Assembly: GCF_042666505.1 (NCBI RefSeq)
Contig: NZ_JBHTDN010000001.1
Span: forward strand, 682,001-746,000
Reading direction: 5' to 3'
DNA from: Parapedobacter sp042666505
GTDB taxonomy: Bacteria > Bacteroidota > Bacteroidia > Sphingobacteriales > Sphingobacteriaceae
Length of the DNA: 64,000 nt
Shown piece by piece: positions 7,883 through 17,222 of the stretch. The translations under genes and the position numbers were made by a program. Numbering within the stretch: position 1 is the stretch's first letter; every line of letters starts with the position of its first letter. The notes beneath the pieces were generated by a model. The model did not search any database and was not told where the DNA came from. It saw nothing but the letters and a program-made list of their open reading frames with translations.

Positions 7883-9265
7883 TTATTCCCTGTGCTGCCT
7901 CTGCCGGAAAATGAGCTGCTCGAATACCATCACGAAGATGATGACCGATACGATCGGGTTACTGAAAAGGGTTGTTATAATCCTGGGGACATCTTTCCAC
8001 ACATCCTGCGGAAGGAGGAATAAGCCCAGGCTCAGGAACACGGAAAAGCCGACCAGGCTTTGTTCCCTTCGGCCGAAGTCAGGGGAAGTCGCCATCATGC
8101 CCGCTCCGATCCCGATAACCGTCGATGCAATGCCTAATAGCACGGCCCCCGCTACCGGCTCGGGCATCGCTGCCATGAATCCACCAACCGGTCCGATAAA
8201 AGCAAACGCGACAAAAAGGAGGGAGGCGGCTATGATAAAACTCCGGGCAGCGACCCGTGTCAGCATAACGATGCCCAGGTTCTCGCCATAGGCTACTGTA
8301 GCCGGGACGCCCAGTAAGCCGGCTAAACAGGTTTCGATTGATCCGAAATACAGGAAGGACCGCTTCATTGCGCTGTCTTGCAATGTATGTCCGACGACAT
8401 CTGCATAGCCGGTGAGATTGCCGAACATGTTCAACACCGCCATTAGGTTTACGATGATCATGATGGCAATCAGGTCAAGCGGCGGTATACCAATGCCATA
8501 GGGCAGTGCTTGGGGTACGATAAAAAAGCTCGGTTCCCGCAGTAGCTCCCATTGGAAGTTTCCACTTATCATGAAGATCAGGTAACCCGGGATGATGACG
8601 ATCATCGCCGAAAGCGTACCCCATGTACCCTTCGCACGGATGGCGGTGAATATACCGACCAAAGCAAGGGCCATGGCCGCAAAGAACTGCCATCCGAAGC
8701 CGGAAGCCGTCAACAGGATGAGCCCCTGTTTGGAAATGGATAGGCCCACCACCATCACGCCGAGGATCAGGGGACTCCATATCCGCTTGATAAATTTCAC
8801 CATACCCAGCAGCGCCAATGCGATAACGACAATGCCCGCAATGGCCTGAGCCAAGAAAGCCTGCTGCGCATACTCCTTACCACCTGCCGTGATGGCAGCA
8901 ACAATGGCAAGCGATGGAATGATATTCGGTCCCGAAACCATGGCCATTCGATGCCCCAGCCAAGCTTGAATTAAGGTAGAGAGCCCGATAGTGACGACAA
9001 TCGAAGACATGTAACCGGAAAGCTCAGCGGATTCGAATCCCATCCCAATGCCTACAATGGCATAACCCCACACAACGGCATAGATCATGGTAACCACGTA
9101 TTGCAAGGTATATACGATCCAGTCCCTGCCTGAGCGGGGGCGGTCGTCGATACCGTACTCCAATTCAATGGTTCCCTTCTTCTTCCCGGCCATCATAGAT
9201 ACTATTTTGTCACCACGCTGCCGACCATGATGGTTTGTATCCGGATAACAGTCTAGTTCCTCCAT
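7883..9265 (-). CDS. NCS2-family nucleobase permease
   Basis: A 460-residue inner-membrane transporter of the NCS2 (nucleobase:cation symporter 2) family, with about 12-14 membrane segments. Family features are visible: the Q-H-like first segment YTLQYVVTMIYAVVWGYAI, SGPNIIPSLA in the segment that forms a half-helix, GNLTGYADVVGHTL, and PEPVAGAVLLGIA in the conserved re-entrant motif. It should take up uracil, xanthine or a related base with protons. It is divergent from a second NCS2 gene (63 bases) and was followed by a cysteine hydrolase that is now broken. An alternative start at the MMAGKKK methionines (about 9196) is equally plausible. Confidence 0.85.
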   Translation of the reverse strand: MEELDCYPDTNHHGRQRGDKIVSMMAGKKKGTIELEYGIDDRPRSGRDWIVYTLQYVVTMIYAVVWGYAIVGIGMGFESAELSGYMSSIVVTIGLSTLIQAWLGHRMAMVSGPNIIPSLAIVAAITAGGKEYAQQAFLAQAIAGIVVIALALLGMVKFIKRIWSPLILGVMVVGLSISKQGLILLTASGFGWQFFAAMALALVGIFTAIRAKGTWGTLSAMIVIIPGYLIFMISGNFQWELLREPSFFIVPQALPYGIGIPPLDLIAIMIIVNLMAVLNMFGNLTGYADVVGHTLQDSAMKRSFLYFGSIETCLAGLLGVPATVAYGENLGIVMLTRVAARSFIIAASLLFVAFAFIGPVGGFMAAMPEPVAGAVLLGIASTVIGIGAGMMATSPDFGRREQSLVGFSVFLSLGLFLLPQDVWKDVPRIITTLFSNPIVSVIIFVMVFEQLIFRQRQHRE

Positions 9266-9328
9266 CTGTTTAAAAAAATATAAAAGTTAACAAAAGCCCT
9301 TTGCCATTTGTATTTATGAAAACGACAT

Positions 9329-10732
9329 ATGTTAAGCATTATGGCGAAGAATACGGAAGAAAAGCCGTTGGTCTATAAGATGGATGAAAGGCCCCCGATC
9401 GGAAAATCGGTAATCTATGGTTTCCAGCATATTTTTGCAATGATCCTGGGCAGCATCACCACGGCCGTGATCATAGGAACTACGGTGGGTCTGAACACTG
9501 CACAGATTGGCTTGCTGATCGGCTACATTAACGTGGCCGTTGGGATAGCTACTATCCTACAGGTTACATTGGGAATACGGATGCCTACAATCCAAGGTTC
9601 CACATCGGGCCATATACCGGCCTATCTTGCCTTGGGCTCACTCGGCGTTTCGCTTTATTCGGACCCACTGGTCACCATGCAGTACCTGGGTGGTGCATTG
9701 CTGATCGGGGCGGTGTTCCAAGCGAGCCTGGGACTGTTCAACGTCCTGAAATGGGTAAGTCGTTTTATTTCCCCCATGACCGTGGGAATCATCATCATGA
9801 TGATCGGATTGGGCCTATGGCCGGTCATTACCGATTTCATTGGCGACGGTTGGCATTATGCGATCGTGGTCATCGCATTGGTCATTCTCTTTAGTTTTGC
9901 CTTCGGGGTGATGGCCAAAACGATGTCGCTGTTCCTGGCAGTTATTATTGCATATGGTGTGGCTATCCTAGGAACCTGGCTGGGATGGTTCCCCGAAAAG
10001 CATCTCCTGTATATTAATCTCCGATCGATTGCCGAGAGCAACTGGTTCATTGCACCGGAAATCTTTCCTTGGGGTGCACCAAAATTTAATCTTGGATTCA
10101 TCTTCGCAATGTCCATTCCCTACTTGACAGCATCGCTGGAATCCTTTGGCGATTACATGGCGCTATCGAAGGTAACCAAGACCGACCCACCAGAAGTAAA
10201 GCGGATAAGCCGCGGGATCGCTACCGAGGGGATTGGCAGTATAATCTCCAGTATACTGGGAGGGAGTGCCACGTCGACGTTTTCCCAGAACATCGGCGTG
10301 ATCAGGTTAAGCGGCATTGCCAGCAGGTATGTGTGCGTGGTCGCGGGTATCATCCTGCTTTTAATCGGTACGATTGGTAAGTTGGGGGCGGTGATGGCAG
10401 AGATACCGGAGGTTATCCTCGGAGCCGTGTATTTAACGGCATTCGGCATACTGGCTATGACCGGACTAGAGCTGATTCTACGGGCAGAAATAAAGATGTC
10501 TCGAAATCAACTATTGATAGGAACCTCGTTGATGTTGGGTTTGTCCCTGCCTGCATATATGAAGGATAACCCGGTCGAGCTGGAAAACACTTCCCTGATG
10601 GTTTTCGTCAATGTCGTATTATCCACCCCTATGCTGGTATCGGGTCTTTGGGCTTGCCTTCTCGATAATATTCTACCCGGAACACCGGAGCAGCGGGGTA
10701 TGAAGGGCTGGCTACCTGAGTCGCCCGCATAA
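9329..10732 (+). CDS. NCS2-family uracil/xanthine permease
   Basis: A 467-residue NCS2 transporter. It has YGFQHIFAMILG near the start, matching the conserved Q-H of segment 1, QGSTSGHIPAYLALG, ASLESFGDYMALSK and SATSTFSQNIGVIRLSG, the family substrate-site regions, then AEIPEVILGAVYLTAFGILA. Distinct from the neighbouring divergent permease in sequence, so the two probably differ in substrate. The start may be 9329 or the ATG at 9341 (MAKNTEE). A decayed relative of this gene lies at 56.2 kb. Confidence 0.9.
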   Translation: MLSIMAKNTEEKPLVYKMDERPPIGKSVIYGFQHIFAMILGSITTAVIIGTTVGLNTAQIGLLIGYINVAVGIATILQVTLGIRMPTIQGSTSGHIPAYLALGSLGVSLYSDPLVTMQYLGGALLIGAVFQASLGLFNVLKWVSRFISPMTVGIIIMMIGLGLWPVITDFIGDGWHYAIVVIALVILFSFAFGVMAKTMSLFLAVIIAYGVAILGTWLGWFPEKHLLYINLRSIAESNWFIAPEIFPWGAPKFNLGFIFAMSIPYLTASLESFGDYMALSKVTKTDPPEVKRISRGIATEGIGSIISSILGGSATSTFSQNIGVIRLSGIASRYVCVVAGIILLLIGTIGKLGAVMAEIPEVILGAVYLTAFGILAMTGLELILRAEIKMSRNQLLIGTSLMLGLSLPAYMKDNPVELENTSLMVFVNVVLSTPMLVSGLWACLLDNILPGTPEQRGMKGWLPESPA

Positions 10733-10819
10733 ACAGGCTGGTTTGCTGTGTCTGCAGCCCACCGAATCCGTTTACGCTGATGCCCTGTTGTGCGGAGTCA
10801 CAGATCCCAAGCCCCGTCT

Positions 10820-10851
10820 TTTGGATAATAAGATGATTAGCCTTAGTTTTG
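10820..10851 (+). promoter_or_regulatory. Bacteroidota-type promoter of mscS
   Basis: TTTG at 10820-10823, 20 bases, then TAGTTTTG at 10844-10851. This fits the known Bacteroidota primary-sigma consensus (-33 TTTG, -7 TAnnTTTG, about 19-20 apart). It lies 37 bases before the ATG at 10888 and overlaps the earlier possible start at 10849, which argues for the later start. Confidence 0.65.
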
Positions 10852-10887
10852 GAGTTCATTGTCATTAATCACAAAATCATCACTATC

Positions 10888-11733
10888 ATGCAAAACATCA
10901 CAACGAAAAACATTCAAGGGTATTGGGATAATTTTTTGGCATCTGCGGCGGAATGGGCCCCGAGGATTTTATCCGGCATCGTATCGGCACTGCTTATTTA
11001 CCTGATTGGCTCGTGGTTGATCCGGTTGATTAAACGCCTGGCTGCAAAGGCATTTGAACGCCAAAAACTGGATATCTCGCTTCAGCGGTTTCTCAATAAC
11101 CTCATCGGCTGGATATTGAATATCCTGTTGTTTATCGTGGTTATTACACAGTTGGGCGTACAGGCCTCCGCCTTTGTTGCCATTATCGGTGCTGCCGGTC
11201 TGGCCATAGGATTGGCGCTGCAGGGATCGCTGGCCAACTTTGCGGGCGGGGTGCTTATCCTGGTATTGAAGCCTTTTCGGATCGGTGACTTTATCGAATC
11301 TGATTCCGGCGTTTCCGGTACCGTTTATGACATAGATATTTTCAATACCAAATTGAATACGCCCCAAAACCAATTAGTTGTTGTACCCAACGGCGAGTTG
11401 TCAAATAGTAGCATCACCAATTATACGCTACTGGGTACGCGACGTACTTGGTTCAATATCGGGGTTTCCTATTCGGTGGACCTCAGGCAAGCCAAACAGA
11501 TTTTACTGGACGTTGTGAAGCGCAATGAATATGCATTCGAGGACCCCGCACCGCAGATCGTAGTCACCGAACTAGGTGACAGTGCGGTGAACCTGTCCGT
11601 GCGCGTTACCACTACCAATGAAAACTTTTGGACGATGCAGGAACAGTTGATCATCGATTGCAAAGATGCGCTGGACCGAGCCGGAATTGAAATTCCATTT
11701 CCCCAGCGCGATGTGCATCTGTATAAAAAGTAG
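10888..11733 (+). CDS. mscS: Small-conductance mechanosensitive channel MscS
   Basis: A 281-residue MscS-family channel. Three membrane helices come first (about residues 22-45, 62-85, 92-125). The pore helix reads GAAGLAIGLALQGSLANFAG, with the Gly/Ala packing typical of TM3, followed by GVLILVLKPFRIGDFIE and the beta domain with VVVPNGELSNSSITNY. A C-terminal alpha/beta domain ends at residue 281. The channel releases osmolytes on hypo-osmotic shock. Start chosen at 10888 because a good promoter overlaps the upstream in-frame TTG at 10849. It stands alone between the permease and a non-coding stretch. Confidence 0.93.
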   Translation: MQNITTKNIQGYWDNFLASAAEWAPRILSGIVSALLIYLIGSWLIRLIKRLAAKAFERQKLDISLQRFLNNLIGWILNILLFIVVITQLGVQASAFVAIIGAAGLAIGLALQGSLANFAGGVLILVLKPFRIGDFIESDSGVSGTVYDIDIFNTKLNTPQNQLVVVPNGELSNSSITNYTLLGTRRTWFNIGVSYSVDLRQAKQILLDVVKRNEYAFEDPAPQIVVTELGDSAVNLSVRVTTTNENFWTMQEQLIIDCKDALDRAGIEIPFPQRDVHLYKK

Positions 11734-12217
11734 GATAACCGAAAGGTATTAAAGTTTGCCTCCAGCCCACCTTCCCTTATCCCTCATTCGGGCCATATCC
11801 CGGTGATACCCGAGTATATCTCGGCAAAAAGGCCAAAAAGCGGCACTTTACCGAAGGGTGCACGGCAAACCTACGGGAGAAAGGCACATTTGGAGGGCAT
11901 CGGAAGTGGGATAGAGCGACATGGTATGACGCCGAGGCGTATTTGGCTTCGGAGCTCCGTTTGATCTCCGAGCCAACTCGGTCTGCTCGATCGACGCCGG
12001 CCAAACCAAGGTAGTACGGAGTCCAAACCAAAATCAAAGGAAGACCAAACGGAGCTCCAAAGAGATATCGAAGAACCATGTGTTTGTATGCCGTGCGGCC
12101 GGTATCCGACCAAGAGGCGGGGCCGGTGGCTACGGCGTTATCAGATGGCAGCTACCATGTCGTTTTGAAGTATTTATCGACGCCATAGTAAACAATCGTT
12201 TTTTTTACAGGCGCTTC
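11734..12217. other. Non-coding stretch with a 16-base inverted repeat
   Basis: No credible gene is seen in these 484 bases; the open frames on both strands have no family character. It contains an inverted repeat with arms 11951-11966 and 12043-12058 (GGAGCTCCGTTTGATC against GACCAAACGGAGCTCC, one mismatch) and several shorter CG-rich palindromes. It separates the convergent mscS and FtsX array. It may be a decayed repeat or remnant; nothing identifies it. Confidence 0.5.
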
Positions 12218-14599
12218 TCATTCATCCCGCAAGCTATCCACCGGATTGGCCACCGCCGCTTTGACGGCCTGAGCGCCCACGGTAAGTACCGCAATCAACA
12301 CAGCAACCAACCCCGCCGCCGCAAACATCCACCATTGGATGTCAATACGGTAGGCAAAGCCTTGCAGCCAGCTGTGCATAATCCACCAGGCCAGGGGCGA
12401 AGCAATGACGATGGCCGCGAGAACCAGTTTCACGAAATCCTTCGAGAGCAGTTGCACGATACCTGCAACCGAGGCACCCAGTACTTTACGAATGCCAATT
12501 TCTTTGGTTCGGCGTTCCGTATCGAAGGCGGCGAGACCAAATAATCCCAGACATGAGATCAAAATCGTTAGCAAGGCAAAATATTTTGCCAGGACAAGCG
12601 TCTGCTCTTCCGCCAAGTACTGTGCCCGGAAGGATTCTTCCAAAAATTTCAGATCCAGCGTATAACCTGGATTCCATGTTGAATAAAGGCGGTGGAGCTC
12701 GGCAATGACATTGTGTGCCGACCCTTCCCGGATACGCACCATGGCCATACCGATTTGTTCGGGATTGTAGTAAAAAACCAAGGGGGCGATAGGCTGGTGA
12801 ATGGATGCGGTGTGAAAATCCTTGACCACCCCCAGTACGGTCTTTTCTTCCCCCCAAAACGTTACCTTGGTTCCAACGGGATCCGTTAACCCCATGACTG
12901 CTGCCGCGGTTTCATTCAATAGGAGATAGGACGCGTTATCCCCCAAATCATTCGAAAACATTTTTCCTTCGTCCAGCCGTATACCAAGCGTTGGAATCAG
13001 GTTTTCGTCAACCGACCGGACCATGAAGTCGATGTTCCGGCTTGCGTCCTTTCCGGGCCATTCCAATCCATAGGTAGAGGATCCCCCGTCCTCGGTGATG
13101 AGTGTCTGACTGATTCCGCCTGCCTGAATTACGCCCGGAACCTTTTTGATCTCTTCAAAGAGTGTGTTTTTGTGTTCAAATGCTTTACCCTCCAGATTAA
13201 AGTAGACGACATGTTCCTTTTCATAGCCGACCGGCTTATTTCGTGCAAACTCAATTTGTTGGTAAACGATAAGGACCGATACGATCAGCACAAACGATAC
13301 AACAAACTGAAAGATAACCAATCCCTTTCTTACAAGGAACTGACCGATCTTGCCTTCCAATTTTCCTTTAAGTGTAGCCAGGGGCCTGAATCCCGAAAGG
13401 TAAAGAGCCGGATAGCTGCCGGCCAGTACGCCGGTTATTAGCGTAAGTGAAAAAAATGCGAACAGCTGGCTGGGTGAGTACTGAAGTGCCAACTGCTTAC
13501 CCGTAATGAAATTGAACTGCGGCATCAATACGGACGCAAGGACCAACGCGATGACCGCCGCCACGAACGTGACCAAAATCGACTCGCCCAAAAACTGGTA
13601 AATCAAGCTCCGTCGCCCGCTTCCCAGCAGTTTCTTAATGCCGATTTCCTTCATTCTGCCTGAGACTTTCGCCGTCGATAGATTCATAAAGTTGATCGAA
13701 GCAATCAGCAATAGCAGGAAGGCAATGGCAGAAAATAACCTGACATAGGTAATCCTGCCGCCGGCCTGCTCGCCGCCCTCATAATTGCCATAGAGGTACG
13801 CATCGGAGTATTTTCGTATAAAAAGGGAGAAAATGTTGCCGTTTTGGTACCGGTCGATATACCGTTCAATCTTTTTATTGAACGCCGCTACATCCACTCC
13901 TTCCGTTAATAAAAGATACGTTTGAGGACCGGTATTATTCCAGGAAGCGCCGTTTGTCCAGACGTCTTCAATCAACTTTTGCTTGGTTAGTACCACATCG
14001 AATTGAAGCGTGGAGCGGGGATCCACATTTTTAAATACGCCTGTTACCGCAGACAGATGGTCAACGCCGAATGCGCTCCATTCGATGGGTTTGCCCAATG
14101 CCGCCTCCGTAGTTCCGAATAGCTTTAATGCCATGTCTTCGGAAATGACGACACTGTTTTTTTCCTTCAATACGGCGGCGGATTCTCCTTGTATGAGTGG
14201 AAACGTGAAAACTTCAAAAAAAGAACGGCTCGAAAACAAGCAGGCAGATTTGAATGAGTTTACACCACTCTTCATCGTGATGTCCATGCCTTCTCGCACC
14301 AGATTCATTACCATCACAGACTTTTCCACATCTGGAAGGTCTTTTTCCATCGCTTCTGACAGGGGTCCCTGCGTATTCTCAAGAGTTCTTATTTGGCCGT
14401 TTTCGATGCTTTTTTGCAGCACCTGGTAGAGCCTTTCGTCATTGGCGTGAAACTTATCTACGGCCCTTTCATCTTGTACCCACAAGTAAAGTAAAAACGC
14501 AAAAGCCAGACCTGTCGAGAGTCCCACCAGGTTAATGACGAAAGAAGACCGGTGTTTTCGTACACTTCGGAAAGCAATGGTCAGCATATGTTTTAACAT
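12218..14599 (-). CDS. FtsX/MacB-like ABC permease, array member 1
   Basis: A 793-residue inner-membrane permease of the MacB_PCD-FtsX type in duplicated form. One membrane helix near residues 20-42 is followed by a periplasmic MacB-type domain (about 45-280), three helices around 285-410 with the AKVSGRMKEIGIKKLLGS coupling loop, another helix near 430, a second periplasmic domain (about 450-670) and three final helices with TKEIGIRKVLGASVAGI. The tail NPVDSLRDE is shared with its neighbours. Such proteins transmit force across the envelope and need a separate ATPase, none of which is nearby. It is the most downstream of five tandem paralogues. Confidence 0.9.
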   Translation of the reverse strand: MLKHMLTIAFRSVRKHRSSFVINLVGLSTGLAFAFLLYLWVQDERAVDKFHANDERLYQVLQKSIENGQIRTLENTQGPLSEAMEKDLPDVEKSVMVMNLVREGMDITMKSGVNSFKSACLFSSRSFFEVFTFPLIQGESAAVLKEKNSVVISEDMALKLFGTTEAALGKPIEWSAFGVDHLSAVTGVFKNVDPRSTLQFDVVLTKQKLIEDVWTNGASWNNTGPQTYLLLTEGVDVAAFNKKIERYIDRYQNGNIFSLFIRKYSDAYLYGNYEGGEQAGGRITYVRLFSAIAFLLLLIASINFMNLSTAKVSGRMKEIGIKKLLGSGRRSLIYQFLGESILVTFVAAVIALVLASVLMPQFNFITGKQLALQYSPSQLFAFFSLTLITGVLAGSYPALYLSGFRPLATLKGKLEGKIGQFLVRKGLVIFQFVVSFVLIVSVLIVYQQIEFARNKPVGYEKEHVVYFNLEGKAFEHKNTLFEEIKKVPGVIQAGGISQTLITEDGGSSTYGLEWPGKDASRNIDFMVRSVDENLIPTLGIRLDEGKMFSNDLGDNASYLLLNETAAAVMGLTDPVGTKVTFWGEEKTVLGVVKDFHTASIHQPIAPLVFYYNPEQIGMAMVRIREGSAHNVIAELHRLYSTWNPGYTLDLKFLEESFRAQYLAEEQTLVLAKYFALLTILISCLGLFGLAAFDTERRTKEIGIRKVLGASVAGIVQLLSKDFVKLVLAAIVIASPLAWWIMHSWLQGFAYRIDIQWWMFAAAGLVAVLIAVLTVGAQAVKAAVANPVDSLRDE

Positions 14600-14642
14600 A
14601 CCGTTGTTTTTTTGTTTCTTTATTTTTCTCTTTCACTTCCGT

Positions 14643-16991
14643 TTACTCGTCACGCAAACTATTCACCGGGTTGGCCATTGCTGCCCGTATAGCCTGCCCA
14701 CTCACGGTGAGCAGCGCGATGAACAAAGCCCCGAACCCGATGAAGGCAAATACCCACCAGTGGATATCGATATGATAGGTGAATTTATTCAGCCAGCTGT
14801 CCATTACCCAATGCGCGATTGGAATGGCTACGAGGCAGGCAATACCAACCAGGGTTAAAAACTCCTTATTGAGTAGGCTGACCAAAGACAGTGTGGATGC
14901 ACCCAAAACCTTTCGTACCCCAATTTCCTTGGTGCGATTCTCGGCCATGTAGGCGGCAAGGCCAAATAGGCCGAGGCATGAGATGAAAATGGTGAGGAAG
15001 GTAAAGAGACCCGCAATGTTACCTAGCCGTTGGGTATCCCTAAATTTTGCGGCATACTCCTGATCGATGAAGCTGTAATTAAACGGCTCATTGGGGTTAT
15101 ATTCCTTCAAGATTTGCCGGGTTTTATCCAGCGCAACCTGTGTGGATAAGTCCGGGTTAAATTTAATGTGCATGACGGAAAACCAACTGCTGGCACCATA
15201 CATCACAATGGGCCGGATTTGTTCAAATGGAGAGCCCATGATCACATCTTTCACCACACCTACGATATGCCAGTTCCTCCCTTGGTCACGGATGGTCTTG
15301 CCGATTGGATTATCAAGGCCCATGGCGCGTTGTGCGGATTCGGTAATCATTGCGGCATTGGAGTCGGTCGGAAAGTTGGTGAGATCTAGATCCCGCCCTT
15401 GCACCAGCTCCATACCCAAGGTCGTCACGGCGTCTTCGTCGACATGGAGGTGGTCAAAAGTCTGGCTGTTGCCAGGTGTCTTTCCATCCCAATCAATAAA
15501 GCCGTTGCTCCAGATGCTTGTCACGGGGGAGAGGCTACGGGTAATCGACGTTGCCACGTTATCGTTGAGCAGTGCGTGTTTAATCAACGGAAAATTCTTG
15601 GGGATATCGCCCGATAGGAAGACATAGATGAGGTTGTTTTTGTCGTAACCGTTCTGTCGATTCTGAGCGTGCTGGATCTGTTGCCGGATAATTAGTGTGG
15701 CCGCCATGAGGACAATGGCGATGGTAAATTGCAGCACGACCAAAGCCTTGCGGGGGCTGACCGCTTGGTTGAACCCTCTGAACGTGCCTTTGAGTACCTT
15801 CACCGGCTCGAATCCGGAGAGGAAGAAGGCTGGATAGCTTCCTGCCAGGATTCCCGTAAACAGGATGACCCCCAAGATGCCTACCCAAAGGGATATGCTG
15901 TTGAAGTCGATGGCCAGCTTGGTGCCTATCAATTCCCCAAAGGCAGGGAGGCTCACGAATACAATAGCAATGGATAGTACACCTGCAAGTGACGCCAACA
16001 GGATGGATTCCGTTAGAAACTGGCCCATGAGCGCATACCGCCGTGCGCCGACGGCCTTCCGTATCCCCACCTCTTTGGCACGTTTTTCAGAGCGGGCGGT
16101 GGATAGGTTCATGAAATTGATGCAGGCAATAAGAAGAATAAATACGGCAATAGCCGTAAAGAGCTGTACCATTTCAATACGCCCGCCGGCGAGGTGGCCG
16201 TTTTTAAACTCGGAGTGCAACCACCAATCCGGGAACGAATGGAGGAAAATCTCGTTTTTCGTGTCGCCGTTTTTAATGGAAACGTCTTGGATGTTTTGGT
16301 TGACCCGGGCCAATTGCGCCTGGGGAGCGAGTTCCACATAAGTGGTCACGGAATTGTTGCCCCAAAGGTCGTCCGACCGGCCAAGGCGTTCCATGTACGT
16401 CCACGGCAGCAGGTAGTCAAACCGGAACCGCGTGTTGGTGGGCAGGTTTTTAAGTACGCCCGATACCATGGCGTAGTCGGCGCTGTCTATGCGCACCTGT
16501 TGCCCCAGTACGTCCGTCTTGCCGAACAGCCGCATGGCTAGTGATTCGGTGAGGACGATGCCATTGGCATGGGATAGTGCTATCTTGGGATTGCCAGCAA
16601 CGAGCGGAAAATCAAATAGGGAGAGGAACGTACTGTCCACAAACGCGCCCCCGGCGTTGGCCTGGGTTTCCTCCACGGTAAAGAGGAAGCCTGTGCGTGA
16701 ATAGCGGGTGGCTTGTGCGACCTCCGGATAATCAGCAACAAGGGTTGGGCCCAAGGGTTTTGGGGTATTGGGCCAGCAATGAAGTTCATTGTTCAGCATG
16801 CCGCGATTCATGACCACATATAGGCGGTCGCCCTTGGCGTGGAATTTGTCGACACTCCGTTCGTGCTTTACCCACATGAGGATGAGCAAGGCGCTGGCCA
16901 AGCCAAGGGCTAATCCGGAGATATTTAGGACGGAGAAACCCCTGCGTTTGCCGAGGTTTCTCCATGCGATTTTAAAATTGTTTCCTATCAT
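14643..16991 (-). CDS. FtsX/MacB-like ABC permease, array member 2
   Basis: A 782-residue paralogue with the same two-half architecture: N-terminal helix with NISGLALGLASALLILMWV, periplasmic domain 1, RSEKRAKEVGIRKAVGARRY before the first FtsX block, periplasmic domain 2 and NRTKEIGVRKVLGASTLSLV before the last helices. Its stop lies 43 bases upstream of member 1, with no repeat element between them. The 3' flank differs from members 3 to 5, so it belongs to a different duplication history. Substrate unknown; related proteins export peptides or lipoproteins or act mechanically. Confidence 0.9.
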   Translation of the reverse strand: MIGNNFKIAWRNLGKRRGFSVLNISGLALGLASALLILMWVKHERSVDKFHAKGDRLYVVMNRGMLNNELHCWPNTPKPLGPTLVADYPEVAQATRYSRTGFLFTVEETQANAGGAFVDSTFLSLFDFPLVAGNPKIALSHANGIVLTESLAMRLFGKTDVLGQQVRIDSADYAMVSGVLKNLPTNTRFRFDYLLPWTYMERLGRSDDLWGNNSVTTYVELAPQAQLARVNQNIQDVSIKNGDTKNEIFLHSFPDWWLHSEFKNGHLAGGRIEMVQLFTAIAVFILLIACINFMNLSTARSEKRAKEVGIRKAVGARRYALMGQFLTESILLASLAGVLSIAIVFVSLPAFGELIGTKLAIDFNSISLWVGILGVILFTGILAGSYPAFFLSGFEPVKVLKGTFRGFNQAVSPRKALVVLQFTIAIVLMAATLIIRQQIQHAQNRQNGYDKNNLIYVFLSGDIPKNFPLIKHALLNDNVATSITRSLSPVTSIWSNGFIDWDGKTPGNSQTFDHLHVDEDAVTTLGMELVQGRDLDLTNFPTDSNAAMITESAQRAMGLDNPIGKTIRDQGRNWHIVGVVKDVIMGSPFEQIRPIVMYGASSWFSVMHIKFNPDLSTQVALDKTRQILKEYNPNEPFNYSFIDQEYAAKFRDTQRLGNIAGLFTFLTIFISCLGLFGLAAYMAENRTKEIGVRKVLGASTLSLVSLLNKEFLTLVGIACLVAIPIAHWVMDSWLNKFTYHIDIHWWVFAFIGFGALFIALLTVSGQAIRAAMANPVNSLRDE

Positions 16992-17052
16992 TATTCGTTA
17001 TTTTTTCGTCCTTGTTTTCTTAAATCGCTCATTCCTTTTCCTGCCCCAATTG

Positions 17053-17214
17053 TTTCAGCCTGTTGGAAAGGCAGTCTTGGATACAGTAGCGAAGCGCCCT
17101 GGATCCACACCCGCAATTCCCTTCCTACCCGCACTTGTTTCGGCCTGTTGCGAAGGCGTCCTAGGATACAGTAGCGAAGCGCCCTGGATCCAGACGACGC
17201 GTAACAGGCTGAAA
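17053..17214. repeat. REP-like palindromic repeats, copies 1 and 2
   Basis: Two direct units 85 bases apart. The full copy (17138-17214, 77 bases) has outer arms TTTCGGCCTGTTGCG and CGTAACAGGCTGAAA and an inner GGATACAG/CTGGATCC inverted repeat around AGTAGCGAAGCGCC. Copy 1 (from 17053) has the left arm and core but not the right arm. Copy 2 ends 8 bases from the stop codon of array member 3. The RNA would fold into a long hairpin, so it may act as a terminator or 3' stabiliser between cotranscribed permeases. Confidence 0.85.
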
Positions 17215-17222
17215 CCTTCACA

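Noticed and set aside
11777..12113. Leftward frames of 80-100 codons
   Set aside because: Low-complexity, Ser/Arg/Pro-rich frames with no family match; typical of non-coding CG-rich DNA.
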